This document shows positions 27,926 to 39,972 of a DNA stretch of 64,000 nt, one piece after another (the first letter of the stretch is position 1; the number at the start of each line of letters is the position of its first letter). The translations under genes were made by a program, and so were the position numbers. The stretch comes from Rhodopirellula baltica (GTDB lineage Bacteria; Planctomycetota; Planctomycetia; Pirellulales; Pirellulaceae). Under the pieces are notes generated by a model. It did no database searches and was not told the DNA's origin. It saw only the letters and a program-made list of their open reading frames with translations. Location: positions 62,001 to 126,000 of the forward strand of contig PPHI01000073.1 of NCBI GenBank assembly GCA_002901265.1, given 5' to 3'.

Positions 27926-28388
27926 AAGGTCTTGTCCCGAGGATATCGGTCAGCGACCCTCGGAACGTCCAGCAAATTACAAAACGAAGTCGGACTCGAC
28001 CAGGGTGCTTTCCAATTGTTTTTCACATCGCTGCGGATCAGGCTCCGTTCCTGTGTTTCGGCCACGGTTTCCAATCCCATTAGGCGTGCCATCATGGTGG
28101 CCTATGCGAGGGGATGGTGGTGCTGTGAGTGAACCACTTGGCTGTCAGCTAGTGTTTCAGAAAAGATTTCCGACAAAGTGAAGTCGCTGCGAACGATTGG
28201 TGAATCCCGCGAATTTGTCACTTTCGGCGAAGTTTTGGCAAGGATTTGTGCCGGAATCTGAGCGATCCGCGTGCCACGACTCGACAAAAAACTTTTTTTT
28301 CGGTAAATATTCCAATCCTGGGGAGATTCCCCACGCGTATTGCCCCAGCTACGGCAGACCTCGACCGTTGAGATCACCGGAAGCCTAT
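27926..28388. other. 463-bp leader region upstream of the TPR/alpha-CTD gene
   Basis: Between the tRNA gene (minus) and the TPR/alpha-CTD gene (plus). It contains the A/T-tract element at 28286-28303. An in-frame extension upstream to 28197 would add 64 residues, but these look non-coding and I do not include them. No other RNA or gene recognised. Confidence 0.5.
28286..28303 (+). promoter_or_regulatory. A/T-tract element ending in CGG, upstream of the TPR/alpha-CTD gene
   Basis: AAAAAACTTTTTTTTCGG, ending 86 bp before the ATG. Nearly the same string (AAAACTTTTTTCGG) is upstream of tgt. May act as an UP element or sit between promoter boxes; inferred from recurrence alone. Confidence 0.4.
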
Positions 28389-29768
28389 ATGTCCTTCAAC
28401 AGCCCATCTCGGATCGGGCAGGAGAAACTGGACCTGATGAATGAAGTCGAACTGGACGTCGTCGACTTGAAGGAACTCATTCTGTCGAACAATTCGTTCG
28501 GCCCGAATGACGTAGTGGAGATTCGTCAGATGATCGCGGAAAACTACGGTCATTTCGCAGAGCTCCGCGATGCCGTGTCCGAAATGGAACACGACGAGAA
28601 CATCACTCCAGCCGGCAAAACCAAAATGGGTGTTTGCCAGTTCTTGCTGGGCCGTTTCTCGGAGTCATTGAGAACTCTCCAAGCTGCCGATGGCAGTGCG
28701 ACCGCATTGTTCTACGCCGCTCGCAGCATGTTTGAGCTGAAGCGTTACGACGATGCGATTCAAACCTACGGAAAAGCACAAACGGCTGGTTACAACGAAG
28801 ATCAATGCAAGATCTTCATCGCTGAATCCAACCGCTACGCCGGTCGAATCGAAAAGGCCATGATGTTGCTTGACGACATCTTTGGACCTGCCGAGCAAAC
28901 TGCCGAATACATGTACCAACGCGCGTCAACGGTTGCCTACCTTGGCGGTCGACGCGACGAAGCGATCACGCTTTATCAACGTGCCGTCCAAACCGACGAA
29001 AACCATGCAGGCGCCCTATTCGGGCTGGCGTGGGAAAACGATCGCATGGGCAACGACGAAGAAGCCATTCGACTTTACGAGCGTGCCGCGAAGGCGTTCC
29101 CAACCGGTGTCGGCGCCCTGATCAACTTGGGACTGATCTATGAAGATCGCAACGAGTTTGACAAGGCACAAGCTTGCTACAAACGGATCTTGGATTCGCA
29201 CCCCGACGATCCACGCACCCGCTTGTACGTCAAGGACGCTTCGGCGAACGGCAACATGCTGTACGACGAAGAAATGCAGCGTCGCAACGATCGCCTGACG
29301 CAAACCTTGGCGATGCCAGTTGCGAACTTCGAACTTAGCGTCCGCAGCCGCAACTGCCTGTCGAAAATGGGCATCGAAACCGTTGGCGACCTGACTCGCA
29401 CGACCGAATCAGAACTGCTGTCGAGCAAGAACTTTGGCGAAACCAGCCTGATCGAAATCCGCGAAATGCTGACGTCCAAGGGACTGAAGCTGGGTCAATT
29501 CGCTCACGAAAAGAAGACAGCCGATCCGCCAGTCGATACCAGCCACCTGTCGCCCGACGAACAGGCGATGCTGGAGCGTCCGATTTCGGATCTGAACCTG
29601 TCGGTTCGTGCTCGCAAGTGCATGGCACGTTTGCAGCTGAACACCATCGGCGAGCTGCTTCGCAAAACTGGCGACGAGTTGCTCGAATGCAAAAACTTTG
29701 GTGTGACCAGCTTGACGGAAGTCCGTGAGAAGCTGACCGACCTCGGTTTGAAGCTTCGTGGTGACTGA
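28389..29768 (+). CDS. TPR protein with two RNA polymerase alpha-CTD-like modules
   Basis: A 459-residue soluble protein starting MSFNSPSRIGQEKLD. The N-terminal 260 residues are helical TPR repeats (for example ALFYAARSMFELKRYDDAIQ and ALINLGLIYEDRNEFDKAQA). The last 150 residues hold two copies of the helix-hairpin-helix seen at the C-terminus of RpoA: FELSVRSRNCLSKMGIETVG with KNFGETSLIEIREML, and LNLSVRARKCMARLQLNTIG with KNFGVTSLTEVREKL. In RpoA this domain binds UP-element DNA and regulators. Here it is detached from the polymerase assembly domain and joined to a protein-interaction scaffold. I recall this architecture from other planctomycetes; its function is not known to me. Start chosen at the ATG where TPR-like sequence begins. 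A possible terminator follows. Confidence 0.88.
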   Translation: MSFNSPSRIGQEKLDLMNEVELDVVDLKELILSNNSFGPNDVVEIRQMIAENYGHFAELRDAVSEMEHDENITPAGKTKMGVCQFLLGRFSESLRTLQAADGSATALFYAARSMFELKRYDDAIQTYGKAQTAGYNEDQCKIFIAESNRYAGRIEKAMMLLDDIFGPAEQTAEYMYQRASTVAYLGGRRDEAITLYQRAVQTDENHAGALFGLAWENDRMGNDEEAIRLYERAAKAFPTGVGALINLGLIYEDRNEFDKAQACYKRILDSHPDDPRTRLYVKDASANGNMLYDEEMQRRNDRLTQTLAMPVANFELSVRSRNCLSKMGIETVGDLTRTTESELLSSKNFGETSLIEIREMLTSKGLKLGQFAHEKKTADPPVDTSHLSPDEQAMLERPISDLNLSVRARKCMARLQLNTIGELLRKTGDELLECKNFGVTSLTEVREKLTDLGLKLRGD

Positions 29769-29829
29769 TCCGGACGCTTATCGGATCGCCGCGTCACACA
29801 CGCAGGCGGTCCTATTGTGATCTACTGAC

Positions 29830-29870
29830 CGGTCGGGTCGAGCATCATGTGCCGACCGACCGTTCTTGTT
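29830..29870 (+). terminator. possible terminator after the TPR/alpha-CTD gene
   Basis: CGGTCGG at 29830-29836 can pair with CCGACCG at 29856-29862 (or at 29852-29858), followed by TTCTTGTT. The stem is short and the loop long, so termination is uncertain. Confidence 0.35.
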
Positions 29871-29904
29871 AAGGCCCTGGAGTTGAGTACCTGAACCTGG
29901 GCCC

Positions 29905-29918
29905 AAAACTTTTTTCGG
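29905..29918 (+). promoter_or_regulatory. A/T-tract element ending in CGG, upstream of tgt
   Basis: AAAACTTTTTTCGG, ending 70 bp before the tgt ATG; matches the element upstream of the preceding gene at 28286-28303. Function inferred only from recurrence and position. Confidence 0.4.
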
Positions 29919-29954
29919 CATGACTCTGTATGCTTCTCGGCAAGACACAGGTGA

Positions 29955-31399
<1,445 letters not shown>

Positions 31400-31498
31400 G
31401 CGACCGCAGGTTCGGCGCAGACAGATGGATTGCCCACTGTAGCGAACTATGATTGCTGAAGCAGACTTTGCCCTTCACAATCCCACCGACGCCCTGCC

Positions 31499-31891
31499 AT
31501 GACTCGCCGCCGCACGTTGACCGTTTTCGCCGCATTTTTAATCGCCTGCTGCATGGCCTCCCCCGCAATGTGTGGCAACCCTAGTGGCCGCTGGATCGGA
31601 AGCTGGACAAGCCAGACATCGGGACATACCGGCCCGCTTCGCGCACGCATTCGCCAAGTTGATTCAGACACTTACCGCGCCTTGTTTGCGGGGCGGTTTG
31701 CCGTCGTGGTTCCGTTTGTCTATCCCGCCAAACTTGATCGCGTGCCAGGAACGTTTGATCTTTATCGATCAAACACACGCTTGCCGCTGATGGGCAACTA
31801 CGGCATGACAGCACGAATCTCGGGCGGCCGATTCAATGCCGTCTACAGCAGCAAAAGCGATCGCGGTGTGTTTCGCATGAACCGTCGATAG
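31499..31891 (+). CDS. small secreted hypothetical protein
   Basis: A 130-residue protein with a signal peptide (basic MTRRR, hydrophobic LTVFAAFLIACCMA, then SPAMCG). The mature part of about 105 residues is basic and beta-rich (GRWIGSWTSQTSGHTGPLRA, VDSDTYRALFAGRFAVVVP) and ends in RMNRR. It resembles small beta-barrel exported proteins of planctomycetes, function unknown. No operon partner: it follows the P-II gene by about 100 bp and converges on the next gene. ATG at 31499 is the only sensible start. Confidence 0.7.
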   Translation: MTRRRTLTVFAAFLIACCMASPAMCGNPSGRWIGSWTSQTSGHTGPLRARIRQVDSDTYRALFAGRFAVVVPFVYPAKLDRVPGTFDLYRSNTRLPLMGNYGMTARISGGRFNAVYSSKSDRGVFRMNRR

Positions 31892-31898
31892 CGAAATC

Positions 31899-31950
31899 AA
31901 AAAAGCCGTCTGGTCGAACCGGGAAACCCCATCAGTTCGGCCACACGGCT
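31899..31950 (-). terminator. intrinsic terminator for the small membrane protein gene
   Basis: On the minus strand a 16-bp stem (31935-31950 with 31904-31919; one mismatch, one wobble) is followed by T6. It lies just after the stop of the minus-strand gene at 31979 and may also act on the plus-strand gene. Confidence 0.75.
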
Positions 31951-31978
31951 CGGTGAGTATCGCTTTGGTACCGGCTGA

Positions 31979-32236
31979 TTATCCGGCAGCTTGGAATCGC
32001 TTGGGAAGCGTGAACGAGTAGATCACGGTCAGCGATCCGACGCTCAGGACCAGCCAAGGAAACCACTCTTTGGGTTTCCATGTGGTCACCGATTGTCCGG
32101 GGATGGAAGAGGGGTCCAAGAGTTCCTTTGGGCTCGACCCACGATTGGAATAGAAGTCGGCGCTTTCGATAATCAGCGACTCGAATCCAATGATGATGGC
32201 CATGATGCCCAAGGCAATGAAGAACGAACGCCACAT
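31979..32236 (-). CDS. small membrane protein with two helices
   Basis: An 85-residue protein: helix 1 at about 4-23 (SFFIALGIMAIIIGFESLII), a hydrophilic loop of about 35 residues rich in Ser/Pro/Lys, and helix 2 at about 62-78 (WLVLSVGSLTVIYSFTL), then a basic tail (PKRFQAAG). I recall similar small proteins in planctomycetes without assigned function. The gene is single, ending in a good terminator; the 490 bp upstream lead to the LysR gene on the other strand. Confidence 0.75.
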   Translation of the reverse strand: MWRSFFIALGIMAIIIGFESLIIESADFYSNRGSSPKELLDPSSIPGQSVTTWKPKEWFPWLVLSVGSLTVIYSFTLPKRFQAAG

Positions 32237-32303
32237 GGCTTAGGGCTCCAGAACTTGGGGGGGAGGAGGATTGGTCAGTAGCCGAGGGGAGGTTCGGCCA
32301 AAA

Positions 32304-32347
32304 CACACTGTCTAAAAAACACACTCTGTTTCGATATCGACAGTGTG
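32304..32347. promoter_or_regulatory. 9-bp perfect inverted repeat
   Basis: CACACTGTC (32304-32312) and GACAGTGTG (32339-32347) form a perfect inverted repeat around an A/T-rich 26-bp centre; a hairpin or a spaced operator. It lies 68 bp upstream of the minus-strand membrane protein start and about 380 bp from the LysR start. Confidence 0.4.
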
Positions 32348-32662
32348 GCGGGCGAAGATTGAAGGACAGCGCGGGGGACTGCGCAGGCCCTACGTTTGCA
32401 CCAATCGTCAAGGGGCCGCTGACCCGAGAAGGCCACTGATTCAGGGAAAAATGCGATCCCGAATCCCCGGTTTTAATGCGCCTGATCAGGCGTTTAGTCC
32501 GATCCGGGCCAGCATTGGCATGATTTCGCTGAGGGCCAAGCCTCCATCAAATCATCCTTCGGCGGCTTTATCGGCCAATGGTGCGCTGATTTGCACCATT
32601 GCTGCCGGACCTCCCCCGCTGGATACCCGGTGTCTTGACGGGAAACGTAGTTCTACTACATT

Positions 32663-32689
32663 CCGGATTCGCCGGTGCTTAAAATCCGG
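32663..32689. promoter_or_regulatory. candidate LysR operator upstream of the regulator gene
   Basis: CCGGATT (32663-32669) and AATCCGG (32683-32689) are a 7-bp inverted repeat 36 bp before the LysR start. LysR regulators often bind interrupted dyads near their own promoters, so autoregulation is possible; the LysR T-N11-A form is not evident. Confidence 0.35.
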
Positions 32690-32725
32690 GATTTGAATTA
32701 TAAGTTTTCCTAATGGTGTTTCCCT

Positions 32726-33697
32726 TTGCAGCTTCGCACGCTCGAAATTTTTTGCGAGATCGCCCGCCGACGCAGCTTTTCAAAAGCTGCTGAGACGCAT
32801 GGTGTCAGCCAGAGTGCTGTCAGCCAGGCCGTGCATCAATTGGAGCAGCAACTGGGAGTGCAGTTGATCGATCGTTCGACGCGACCGTTATCGTTGACCA
32901 GTGCGGGTGACACGTTTCACAGCGGACTGGTTGAGATTTTGGGGCGTTACCATCGGCTGGCCGAAGAGGTTTCTTCGGCGGGTCGTGAGATGACCGGTCA
33001 GTTGCCGATCGCGGCGATCTATTCGATCGGACTCAGTTATATGCCGGACGCGAAAGAAGAATTCGCGCGACTGTATCCGGACGTTGATGTTCGCACGCAC
33101 TATGGAAGCAACGAGGTGGTGATCAAGGATGTGATCGCCGGGCACGCGGAACTAGGCTTGGTCAGTTTTCCGCGTTCGAGCAAAGAGATTGTCGCGGTGG
33201 CTTGGCAGAAAGAACCGATCCGTTTGGTTTGTTCTCCCGCGCATACCTTGGCCGACAAAACGGAAGTCAAACCGAAAGACCTTGATGGTCTGGAGATGGT
33301 CGGATTCGAATCATCTTTAGAACTCCGTCAGATGATCGATTCGGTCCTGCGGCGCTCTGGCGTTCGCATCGACTTTCAAAATGAATTCGACAACGCCGAT
33401 TCAATCGTGCGTGCCATTCAAGTCAACGAAAGTGCCGGTTTCTTACCCGAAGCTGTCATCCGTCGCGAAGCGGCCAACGGCGCCTTGCGTGTCGTCGCCT
33501 GCCGAGCGCTCAGCATGACCCGTCCGCTGGGGATCATCTTCCGAAGATCGGATCGTCCCAGCCGCGCGGGTTACGAATTTGGTTCCATGTTACTGGGACG
33601 TCCTCTTGAGCCTGATCGAGAGAAACGCAGCAGTGGCAGTCACCGCAAGGCGGCAACGAACCCTTCGCTCGACAATCAAACTTCGATTGTCGCTTAA
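32726..33697 (+). CDS. LysR-family transcriptional regulator
   Basis: A 323-residue regulator. The N-terminal winged helix (residues 1-60) reads [20 protein letters not shown] then [20 protein letters not shown], the classic LysR DNA-binding helix. A two-lobed substrate-binding domain follows (about 90-290: [46 protein letters not shown]). The last 30 residues are Ser/Arg/Lys-rich. The start is a TTG; no in-frame ATG or GTG lies close by and the predicted N-terminus fits the family exactly. It is co-directional with gltB, only 47 bp away, which recalls GltC, the LysR activator of the glutamate synthase genes in Bacillus. That role is inference from position. Confidence 0.92.
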   Translation: MQLRTLEIFCEIARRRSFSKAAETHGVSQSAVSQAVHQLEQQLGVQLIDRSTRPLSLTSAGDTFHSGLVEILGRYHRLAEEVSSAGREMTGQLPIAAIYSIGLSYMPDAKEEFARLYPDVDVRTHYGSNEVVIKDVIAGHAELGLVSFPRSSKEIVAVAWQKEPIRLVCSPAHTLADKTEVKPKDLDGLEMVGFESSLELRQMIDSVLRRSGVRIDFQNEFDNADSIVRAIQVNESAGFLPEAVIRREAANGALRVVACRALSMTRPLGIIFRRSDRPSRAGYEFGSMLLGRPLEPDREKRSSGSHRKAATNPSLDNQTSIVA

Positions 33698-33744
33698 CCC
33701 GAAAAAGCTTCTCCCCATTCCTCCGTCCCCTGAAGTTCTCTTTT

Positions 33745-36700
33745 ATGTCCTCCACAGAAGCTGAACAAACCCAACAACGACGATTCCACCTTCCCGAAGC
33801 ACAAGGTCTTTATGACCCTGAGTACGAGAAGGACGCGTGCGGCGTTGGATTTATCGCGCACATCAAGGGCGTGCCGAGTCACCAAAACGTTCTCGACGCG
33901 GACGAAATCCTCTGCGCGATGGACCACCGTGGGGCCTGTGGTTGCGAACCCAATACAGGTGACGGATGCGGAATGATGTGTGGGTTGCCACACAAGTTTC
34001 TCAAACGAGTCGCGAAAGAAGACCTGGGCGTCGACCTGCCCGAGGCCGGACGTTTCGCAGCCGGTTTGGTGTTCTTGCCACAAGACGAAACGGAACGCGA
34101 GTTCTGCAAGTCGACGATCGAAAAGTTGATCGCCGATCGCGGCCAAGTTCTGTATGGCTGGCGTGACGTCCCACAAGCCACCGACCTTGCAGATGTCGGC
34201 CCAACCGCACGTGCGGCCGAGCCCGTCATCGAGCAATTGTTCGTCGGTGCATCGGAAGGACTCGAAGGCGACGCGTTCGAACGCGAACTGTACTTGATCC
34301 GCAAAAAAGCGAGTCATCGTCTGCGCGGCAGCGAAGACCTGAAGCAAGCGTTGATGTTCTACATCTGCTCGCTCAGTACCAAGGTCATTATCTACAAAGG
34401 GATGCTGACCCCGGCACAGTTATTGCCATATTATCCTGACCTTCGCGACGAAGACTTCGAAACCCACTTGGCGATGGTCCATAGTCGGTTTTCGACCAAC
34501 ACGTTCCCCAGCTGGGACCGTGCACAGCCGCTGCGTTTCATGAGCCACAACGGCGAGATCAACACGCTCCGCGGAAACAGCAACTGGATGCGTGCCCGCG
34601 AAGGTTCCGCCGCTAGCGAACTTTTCGGCGACGATTTGAAAAAGCTTTTCCCTGTGGTCGAGCCACACTGCAGTGACTCCGGAACGTTTGACAACGTTTT
34701 GGAATTCATGCTGATGACCGGCCGCACGCTGCAAGAAGCCATCATGATGATGGTTCCCGAAGCATGGCAAAAGCACGACACCATGGACGAAGAAAAGCGT
34801 GCGTTCTACGAGTATTTCTCGTGCATGATGGAACCGTGGGATGGCCCCGCGTCGATCGTCTTTACCGACGGAAAATACATCGGCGCGACACTGGACCGAA
34901 ACGGCCTTCGCCCCAGTCGCTATTACGTGACCCACGATGATCGCGTGATCATGGGCAGCGAAGTCGGTGTGCTGCAGGTTGACCCGAACAACGTCAAATT
35001 GAAAGGACGCTTGCAACCAGGAAAGATGTTCCTGATCGACTTCCAAGAAGGACGATTGATCCCCGATGAGGAACTGAAGTCTTCGTTCGCCAAGAAAATG
35101 CCGTACGGCGATTGGCTGCGGCAAGAACGAATCCGCTTAGCTGACCTGCACCCCGAAGGCGAAGCACACGGTTTCGATAGCGAAACGCTTTTGCCACGGA
35201 TGCAAGCGTTCGGTTACACGACCGAAACGATGAACTTCATGCTTCGTCCGCTGGTTCGCGACTTGCGTGACCCCGTCGGCTCGATGGGCAACGACAGCGC
35301 GATCGCTTGTCTGAGCGACAAGCCACGGATGATCTATGACTATTTCAAGCAACTGTTTGCACAGGTGACCAACCCCGCGATCGACTCGATCCGCGAAGAA
35401 GTCATCATGTCGCTGGAATGCTACATCGGTCCGGAGCAAAACCTGCTGACCGCGACCCCAGAGCATTGCCACCGCTTGTTGGTTGAACATCCGATTTTGA
35501 CCAATGAAGAACTCGCCGCGCTGTCCCACATCAACTACGAAGGTTGGAACAGCAAAGTGATCGACATCACGTTCGATCGCAGCGAAGGCAAAGCGGGACT
35601 GGTCAAGGCAATCGATCGCATCTGCCAAGAAGCCGAGAAAGCGGCTGACGATGGTATCCAATTGGTCATTTTGTCGGACCGAAAGATCGGACAAGATCGC
35701 GTTCCCGTCAGTGCGTTGCTCGCGACAGGTGCGGTTCACCACCACTTGGTTCGTGCCGCCAAGCGAACACGTATTGGCCTGGTCATCGAAACCGGTGAAG
35801 CTCGCGAAGTTCATCACCACTGCTTGCTGATCGGTTACGGTGCTGACGCGATCAACCCGTACTTGGCGTTCGAATCGCTTTGGCAAGCCCGTCGTGACGG
35901 CCTGATGGATTCGACGTTGGATGACGAGAAAATCGTCGCCGCGTACCGTAAGGGCGTTGCCAAAGGCATGCTGAAAGTGATGGCCAAAATGGGCATCAGC
36001 ACACTGCAAAGTTACAAGGGTGCACAGATCTTTGAAGCGCTCGGGTTGCGTGACGAAGTCATCGCGAAGTGCTTTATCGGAACGGCAAGCCGCATCCAAG
36101 GTGTCTCGTTCGATGTCTTGGCCGAAGAAACCATCCGTCGTCACGAACTGGGCTATCCAAAGCGTGCGACCGACGCGTCGAAAGCCTTGCCGAACTTGGG
36201 CGAATACCATTGGCGTGCCGAAGGCGAAAAGCATGCTTGGACGCCTGAGTCGATCTCGAACCTGCAGCTTGCTGCTCGCACCAACAACGAAGACGCTTAC
36301 TGGCGTTTCGCCGAGAAAGTCAACTTCGACAACCGCTCGCGTTGCACCCTGCGTGGTCTGCTGGACTTTAAAGCGTCCGACAATTCGATTCCGCTGGAAG
36401 AGGTTCAACCTGCCTCCGAAATCGTCAAGCGTTTCTGCACTGGTGCGATGAGCTTCGGCAGCATCAGCGCCGAATCACACGAGTCGCTTGCGATCGCGAT
36501 GAACCGTTTGGGCGGCAAGAGCAACACCGGCGAAGGCGGTGAAGACCCTGTCCGTTTCCAAACGCTGGAAAACGGCGACAGCAAGCGTTCGGCGATCAAG
36601 CAAGTTGCGTCGGGCCGATTCGGCGTCACGATCGAATACCTGACCAACGCGGACGAAATTCAAATCAAGGTTTCGCAAGGTGCAAAGCCTGGCGAAGGCG

Positions 36701-38322
36701 GCGAGTTGCCCGGCAAGAAAGTCGACAACAACATCGCTCGCATTCGCTACAGCACGCCTGGCGTCGGTTTGATCAGCCCACCGCCTCACCACGACATTTA
36801 CTCGATCGAGGATTTGGCGCAGCTGATCCACGACCTCAAGAACGCCAACCGCAACGCTCGTATCAGCGTCAAGTTGGTTTCAGAAGTCGGCGTCGGTGTC
36901 ATCGCCAGTGGTGTTGCCAAGGCCTTCGCCGATCACATCCTGATCTCCGGTGACACTGGGGGAACGGGTGCATCGCCGCTGACCAGTATCAAACACGCCG
37001 GTTTGCCTTGGGAGCTCGGCATCGCCGAAACGCACCAGGTATTGGTGCTCAACGACTTGCGTAGTCGCGTGGTGCTGCAAACGGACGGCGGATTGAAGAC
37101 CGGCCGTGACGTTGTGATCGCGGCACTGTTGGGAGCCGAAGAGTTCGGTTTCTCGACCGCTCCGCTGGTTACGCTTGGCTGCATCATGATGCGTAAATGC
37201 CACTTGAACACTTGCCCGGTCGGGATCGCAACGCAAGACCCCGAATTGCGTGCGAAGTTCAACGGCAAACCCGAGCACGTCGTCAACTATCTGTTCATGG
37301 TTGCCGAAGACGCCCGCCGCATCATGGCGAAATTGGGCTTCCGAACGATCGACGAAATGGTCGGTCGCAGCGACATGCTGCATACCGACGAAGCGATCCG
37401 CCACTGGAAAGCTGACGGGTTGGATTTGACCGCGATCTTACGTGTCGCGACGAAGCCACATCCCGAAGTCGGCGTGATTTGCTCGATGGCTCAAGACCAC
37501 GGTTTGGACAAGTCGCTTGACTTGTCGGTGATCCTGGACAAGGCACAGCCCGCGATCAAAGACAAGACGCCCGTCGTGATCGAGTCGCCGATTGTTAACA
37601 TCAACCGAACCGTCGGTACGATCTTGAGCAACGAAGTGGCCAAAGTTTACGGACAACCCGGTTTGCCGGACGACACGATTCGATTGAAACTGAACGGTTC
37701 GGCGGGTCAAAGTCTTGGTGCGTTCTTGGCCCACGGGATCACAATCGAACTCGAAGGCGACGCCAACGATTATGTCGGTAAGGGACTTAGCGGTGGACGA
37801 ATCGTTGTCTATCCGCCGAAGGGCAGCACGTTTGCGTCTCAGGACAACATCCTGATCGGTAACGTGTGCTTGTATGGTGCGACCGGTGGAGAGGCTTACT
37901 TCCGCGGCGTCGCGGCAGAGCGTTTCTGCGTTCGAAACAGTGGTGCTCGCACCGTCGTCGAAGGGGTCGGGGACCACGGCTGTGAATACATGACCGGAGG
38001 TCGTGTGGTCATCCTAGGCCAAACGGGACGTAACTTTGCGGCCGGTATGTCCGGCGGTATCGCTTACGTCTGGGACCGTGCCGGTGATTTCAACTTGCAT
38101 TGCAACCTGGCGTTGGTCGAACTGGAAAAGATTGAAGAAGCCGAAGAGGAAGCAGATGTCAAAGGCATGATCACTCGCTTCCGTGACTACACCGGAAGTG
38201 AAGTCGCCGCTGAAGCGCTCAACGATTGGGACACGTTCCTATCGCAGTGCGTCAAAGTTATGCCTGTCGACTACAAACGCGTTCTCGAAGCACAAAAAGA
38301 TCAGGCCGCAGTCGCGAACTGA
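33745..38322 (+). CDS. gltB: glutamate synthase (NADPH) large subunit
   Basis: A 1,525-residue enzyme, full length for GltB. It makes two glutamates from glutamine and 2-oxoglutarate. Residue Cys 32 in DACGVGF is the N-terminal nucleophile of the glutaminase domain, exposed by removal of a 31-residue propeptide. The amidotransferase (to about 430), central, FMN-binding synthase ([19 protein letters not shown]) and C-terminal glucan-like beta-helix domains are in order. The 3Fe-4S cluster motif [12 protein letters not shown] is intact. It follows the LysR gene by 47 bp and precedes gltD by 67 bp. No ribosome-binding site is obvious. Long open frames on the opposite strand are shadows. Confidence 0.98.
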   Translation: MSSTEAEQTQQRRFHLPEAQGLYDPEYEKDACGVGFIAHIKGVPSHQNVLDADEILCAMDHRGACGCEPNTGDGCGMMCGLPHKFLKRVAKEDLGVDLPEAGRFAAGLVFLPQDETEREFCKSTIEKLIADRGQVLYGWRDVPQATDLADVGPTARAAEPVIEQLFVGASEGLEGDAFERELYLIRKKASHRLRGSEDLKQALMFYICSLSTKVIIYKGMLTPAQLLPYYPDLRDEDFETHLAMVHSRFSTNTFPSWDRAQPLRFMSHNGEINTLRGNSNWMRAREGSAASELFGDDLKKLFPVVEPHCSDSGTFDNVLEFMLMTGRTLQEAIMMMVPEAWQKHDTMDEEKRAFYEYFSCMMEPWDGPASIVFTDGKYIGATLDRNGLRPSRYYVTHDDRVIMGSEVGVLQVDPNNVKLKGRLQPGKMFLIDFQEGRLIPDEELKSSFAKKMPYGDWLRQERIRLADLHPEGEAHGFDSETLLPRMQAFGYTTETMNFMLRPLVRDLRDPVGSMGNDSAIACLSDKPRMIYDYFKQLFAQVTNPAIDSIREEVIMSLECYIGPEQNLLTATPEHCHRLLVEHPILTNEELAALSHINYEGWNSKVIDITFDRSEGKAGLVKAIDRICQEAEKAADDGIQLVILSDRKIGQDRVPVSALLATGAVHHHLVRAAKRTRIGLVIETGEAREVHHHCLLIGYGADAINPYLAFESLWQARRDGLMDSTLDDEKIVAAYRKGVAKGMLKVMAKMGISTLQSYKGAQIFEALGLRDEVIAKCFIGTASRIQGVSFDVLAEETIRRHELGYPKRATDASKALPNLGEYHWRAEGEKHAWTPESISNLQLAARTNNEDAYWRFAEKVNFDNRSRCTLRGLLDFKASDNSIPLEEVQPASEIVKRFCTGAMSFGSISAESHESLAIAMNRLGGKSNTGEGGEDPVRFQTLENGDSKRSAIKQVASGRFGVTIEYLTNADEIQIKVSQGAKPGEGGELPGKKVDNNIARIRYSTPGVGLISPPPHHDIYSIEDLAQLIHDLKNANRNARISVKLVSEVGVGVIASGVAKAFADHILISGDTGGTGASPLTSIKHAGLPWELGIAETHQVLVLNDLRSRVVLQTDGGLKTGRDVVIAALLGAEEFGFSTAPLVTLGCIMMRKCHLNTCPVGIATQDPELRAKFNGKPEHVVNYLFMVAEDARRIMAKLGFRTIDEMVGRSDMLHTDEAIRHWKADGLDLTAILRVATKPHPEVGVICSMAQDHGLDKSLDLSVILDKAQPAIKDKTPVVIESPIVNINRTVGTILSNEVAKVYGQPGLPDDTIRLKLNGSAGQSLGAFLAHGITIELEGDANDYVGKGLSGGRIVVYPPKGSTFASQDNILIGNVCLYGATGGEAYFRGVAAERFCVRNSGARTVVEGVGDHGCEYMTGGRVVILGQTGRNFAAGMSGGIAYVWDRAGDFNLHCNLALVELEKIEEAEEEADVKGMITRFRDYTGSEVAAEALNDWDTFLSQCVKVMPVDYKRVLEAQKDQAAVAN

Positions 38323-38389
38323 TCACGCTCGACAACCCGTTTTTCAAATACTTCACAAGACATCGACCACCGGAAATAAAGAGACTGTT

Positions 38390-39889
38390 ATGGGTAAGCC
38401 AACTGGATTCAAAGAGTTCGATCGCAAAAAAGTGCCATGGCGTCTGCCAGTCGTTCGCCTCAATGACTACGACGAGATCTACACCGAGCACAAAGTGGAC
38501 CACTTGCGTGAGCAAGGTGCGCGTTGCATGGACTGTGGTGTTCCGTTCTGCCAATCGGCGAGCGGCTGCCCGATCGACAACTTGATCCCTGAATGGAACG
38601 ACTTGGTCTACAACAATCGCTGGAAAGAAGCGATTGAGCGTTTGCACAAAACCAATAACTTCCCCGAGTTCACCGGACGTACCTGCCCGGCACCTTGCGA
38701 AGGCTCGTGCGTGTTGGGCATCACCAACCCGCCTGTGACGATCAAGAACATCGAAAACGCGATCGTCGACCGTGCCTGGGAAGAAGGCTGGATCGTTCCC
38801 GAACCGCCAAAGTCACGCACCGACAAAAAGGTCGTGATCGTCGGCAGCGGACCGTCTGGTCTTGCCGCAGCGGATCAGCTGAACAAGGCCGGTCACACCG
38901 TGACCGTTTTGGAACGAGCCAACCGGTTGGGCGGATTGTTGCAATACGGCATTCCGAACATGAAACTTTCCAAGGAAGCCGTTCAGCGCCGCATCGACAA
39001 AATGACCGCCGAAGGTGTGACCTTCAAGACAGGCGTCAACGTTGGCAAAGACGTCGACCCTAAAGAACTGGTCAACGAATACGACGCCGTCCTGCTGTGC
39101 TGTGGTGCGACCAAAGCACGTGACTTGCCAATCGGCAATCGCGATGCCAAAGGCGTTCACTTGGCAATGGAGTTCCTGACTGCCAACACCAAGCAATCCG
39201 TCCACGGCGACAACATCGGCGATGAGTTTATTAGCGCCGAAGGTAAAGACGTGATCGTGATCGGCGGTGGTGACACCGGTACCGACTGCATCGCGACCAG
39301 CCTCCGTCACGGTTGCCGCAGCATCGTGAACTTCGAACTGTTGCCCAAACCGCCGGAAGAGCGTGCGTCGGACAATCCATGGCCCGAATGGCCACGCATT
39401 TTCCGCGTCGACTATGGCCACGAAGAAGCTGAAGCGAAATTTGGTCGCGATCCGCGTGAGTACCAAATCCTGAGTAAGGAATTCACCAAGGACGCAGACG
39501 GAAACGTCGCTGGCATCAAAACCGTCGTCGTCGAATGGGAAAAGGACAGCGATGGCAAATGGCAAATGAAAGAAGTTGCCGGATCGGAAAAGGAATGGCC
39601 GGCACAATTGATCCTCCTTTCGATGGGCTTCCTGGGCCCAGAGCAGTACCTGCCCGAGTCGCTAGGACTGGAAGTCGATCCACGCAGCAACTTCAAAGCC
39701 GAACACGGTAAGTTCGCGACGAACATCGATAAGGTGTTCGCCGCAGGTGACTGCCGTCGTGGACAAAGCTTGGTCGTGTGGGCAATCAACGAAGGCCGCG
39801 GTGCCGCACGTTCGATCGACCAGTTCTTGCAAGGCGAAAGCCAATTGCCAGCACCGGGGATCACGATGGGGACCACCATGCAGGTCTAG
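38390..39889 (+). CDS. gltD: glutamate synthase small subunit
   Basis: A 499-residue flavoprotein that carries electrons from NADPH to GltB. The N-terminal part has Cys clusters for two 4Fe-4S centres (CMDCGVPFC with [12 protein letters not shown]), then the FAD fold ([17 protein letters not shown], about residue 146) and the NADPH fold ([13 protein letters not shown]). A C-terminal FAD contact, [16 protein letters not shown], is present. The ATG at 38390 gives the usual [12 protein letters not shown] start; the frame is open 207 bp further upstream but overlaps gltB. Last gene of the unit, closed by a strong terminator. Confidence 0.98.
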   Translation: MGKPTGFKEFDRKKVPWRLPVVRLNDYDEIYTEHKVDHLREQGARCMDCGVPFCQSASGCPIDNLIPEWNDLVYNNRWKEAIERLHKTNNFPEFTGRTCPAPCEGSCVLGITNPPVTIKNIENAIVDRAWEEGWIVPEPPKSRTDKKVVIVGSGPSGLAAADQLNKAGHTVTVLERANRLGGLLQYGIPNMKLSKEAVQRRIDKMTAEGVTFKTGVNVGKDVDPKELVNEYDAVLLCCGATKARDLPIGNRDAKGVHLAMEFLTANTKQSVHGDNIGDEFISAEGKDVIVIGGGDTGTDCIATSLRHGCRSIVNFELLPKPPEERASDNPWPEWPRIFRVDYGHEEAEAKFGRDPREYQILSKEFTKDADGNVAGIKTVVVEWEKDSDGKWQMKEVAGSEKEWPAQLILLSMGFLGPEQYLPESLGLEVDPRSNFKAEHGKFATNIDKVFAAGDCRRGQSLVVWAINEGRGAARSIDQFLQGESQLPAPGITMGTTMQV

Positions 39890-39918
39890 TCGCGATACCT
39901 CGTTCGCGTTTTCAATAA

Positions 39919-39972
39919 CGCAGAGTTACTGGAGAGAGCCATCCATCTCCGGTGACTCTGCGTTTTGTTTTG
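39919..39972 (+). terminator. intrinsic terminator of gltBD
   Basis: A 14-bp stem (39919-39932 with 39949-39962; two G-T wobbles) with a 16-nt loop, followed by TTTTGTTTTG. It starts 30 bp after the gltD stop. Confidence 0.85.

Larger units (their letters stand above)
32237..32725. other. 489-bp divergent region before the LysR gene
   Basis: Contains two inverted repeats (32304-32347 and 32663-32689, described separately). A plus-strand frame of 117 codons (32343-32696) is open but Arg/Pro/Ser-rich with no ribosome-binding site, so I do not call it a gene. Promoters for both neighbours are expected here. Confidence 0.5.

Noticed and set aside
32343-32696. 117-codon plus-strand frame between the small membrane protein and LysR genes
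   Set aside because: Low-complexity Arg/Ser/Pro composition, spans an inverted repeat and has no ribosome-binding site.
35137-36408. 423-codon minus-strand frame within gltB
   Set aside because: Opposite to the strongly conserved gltB frame; the residues are those expected from antisense of biased codons.
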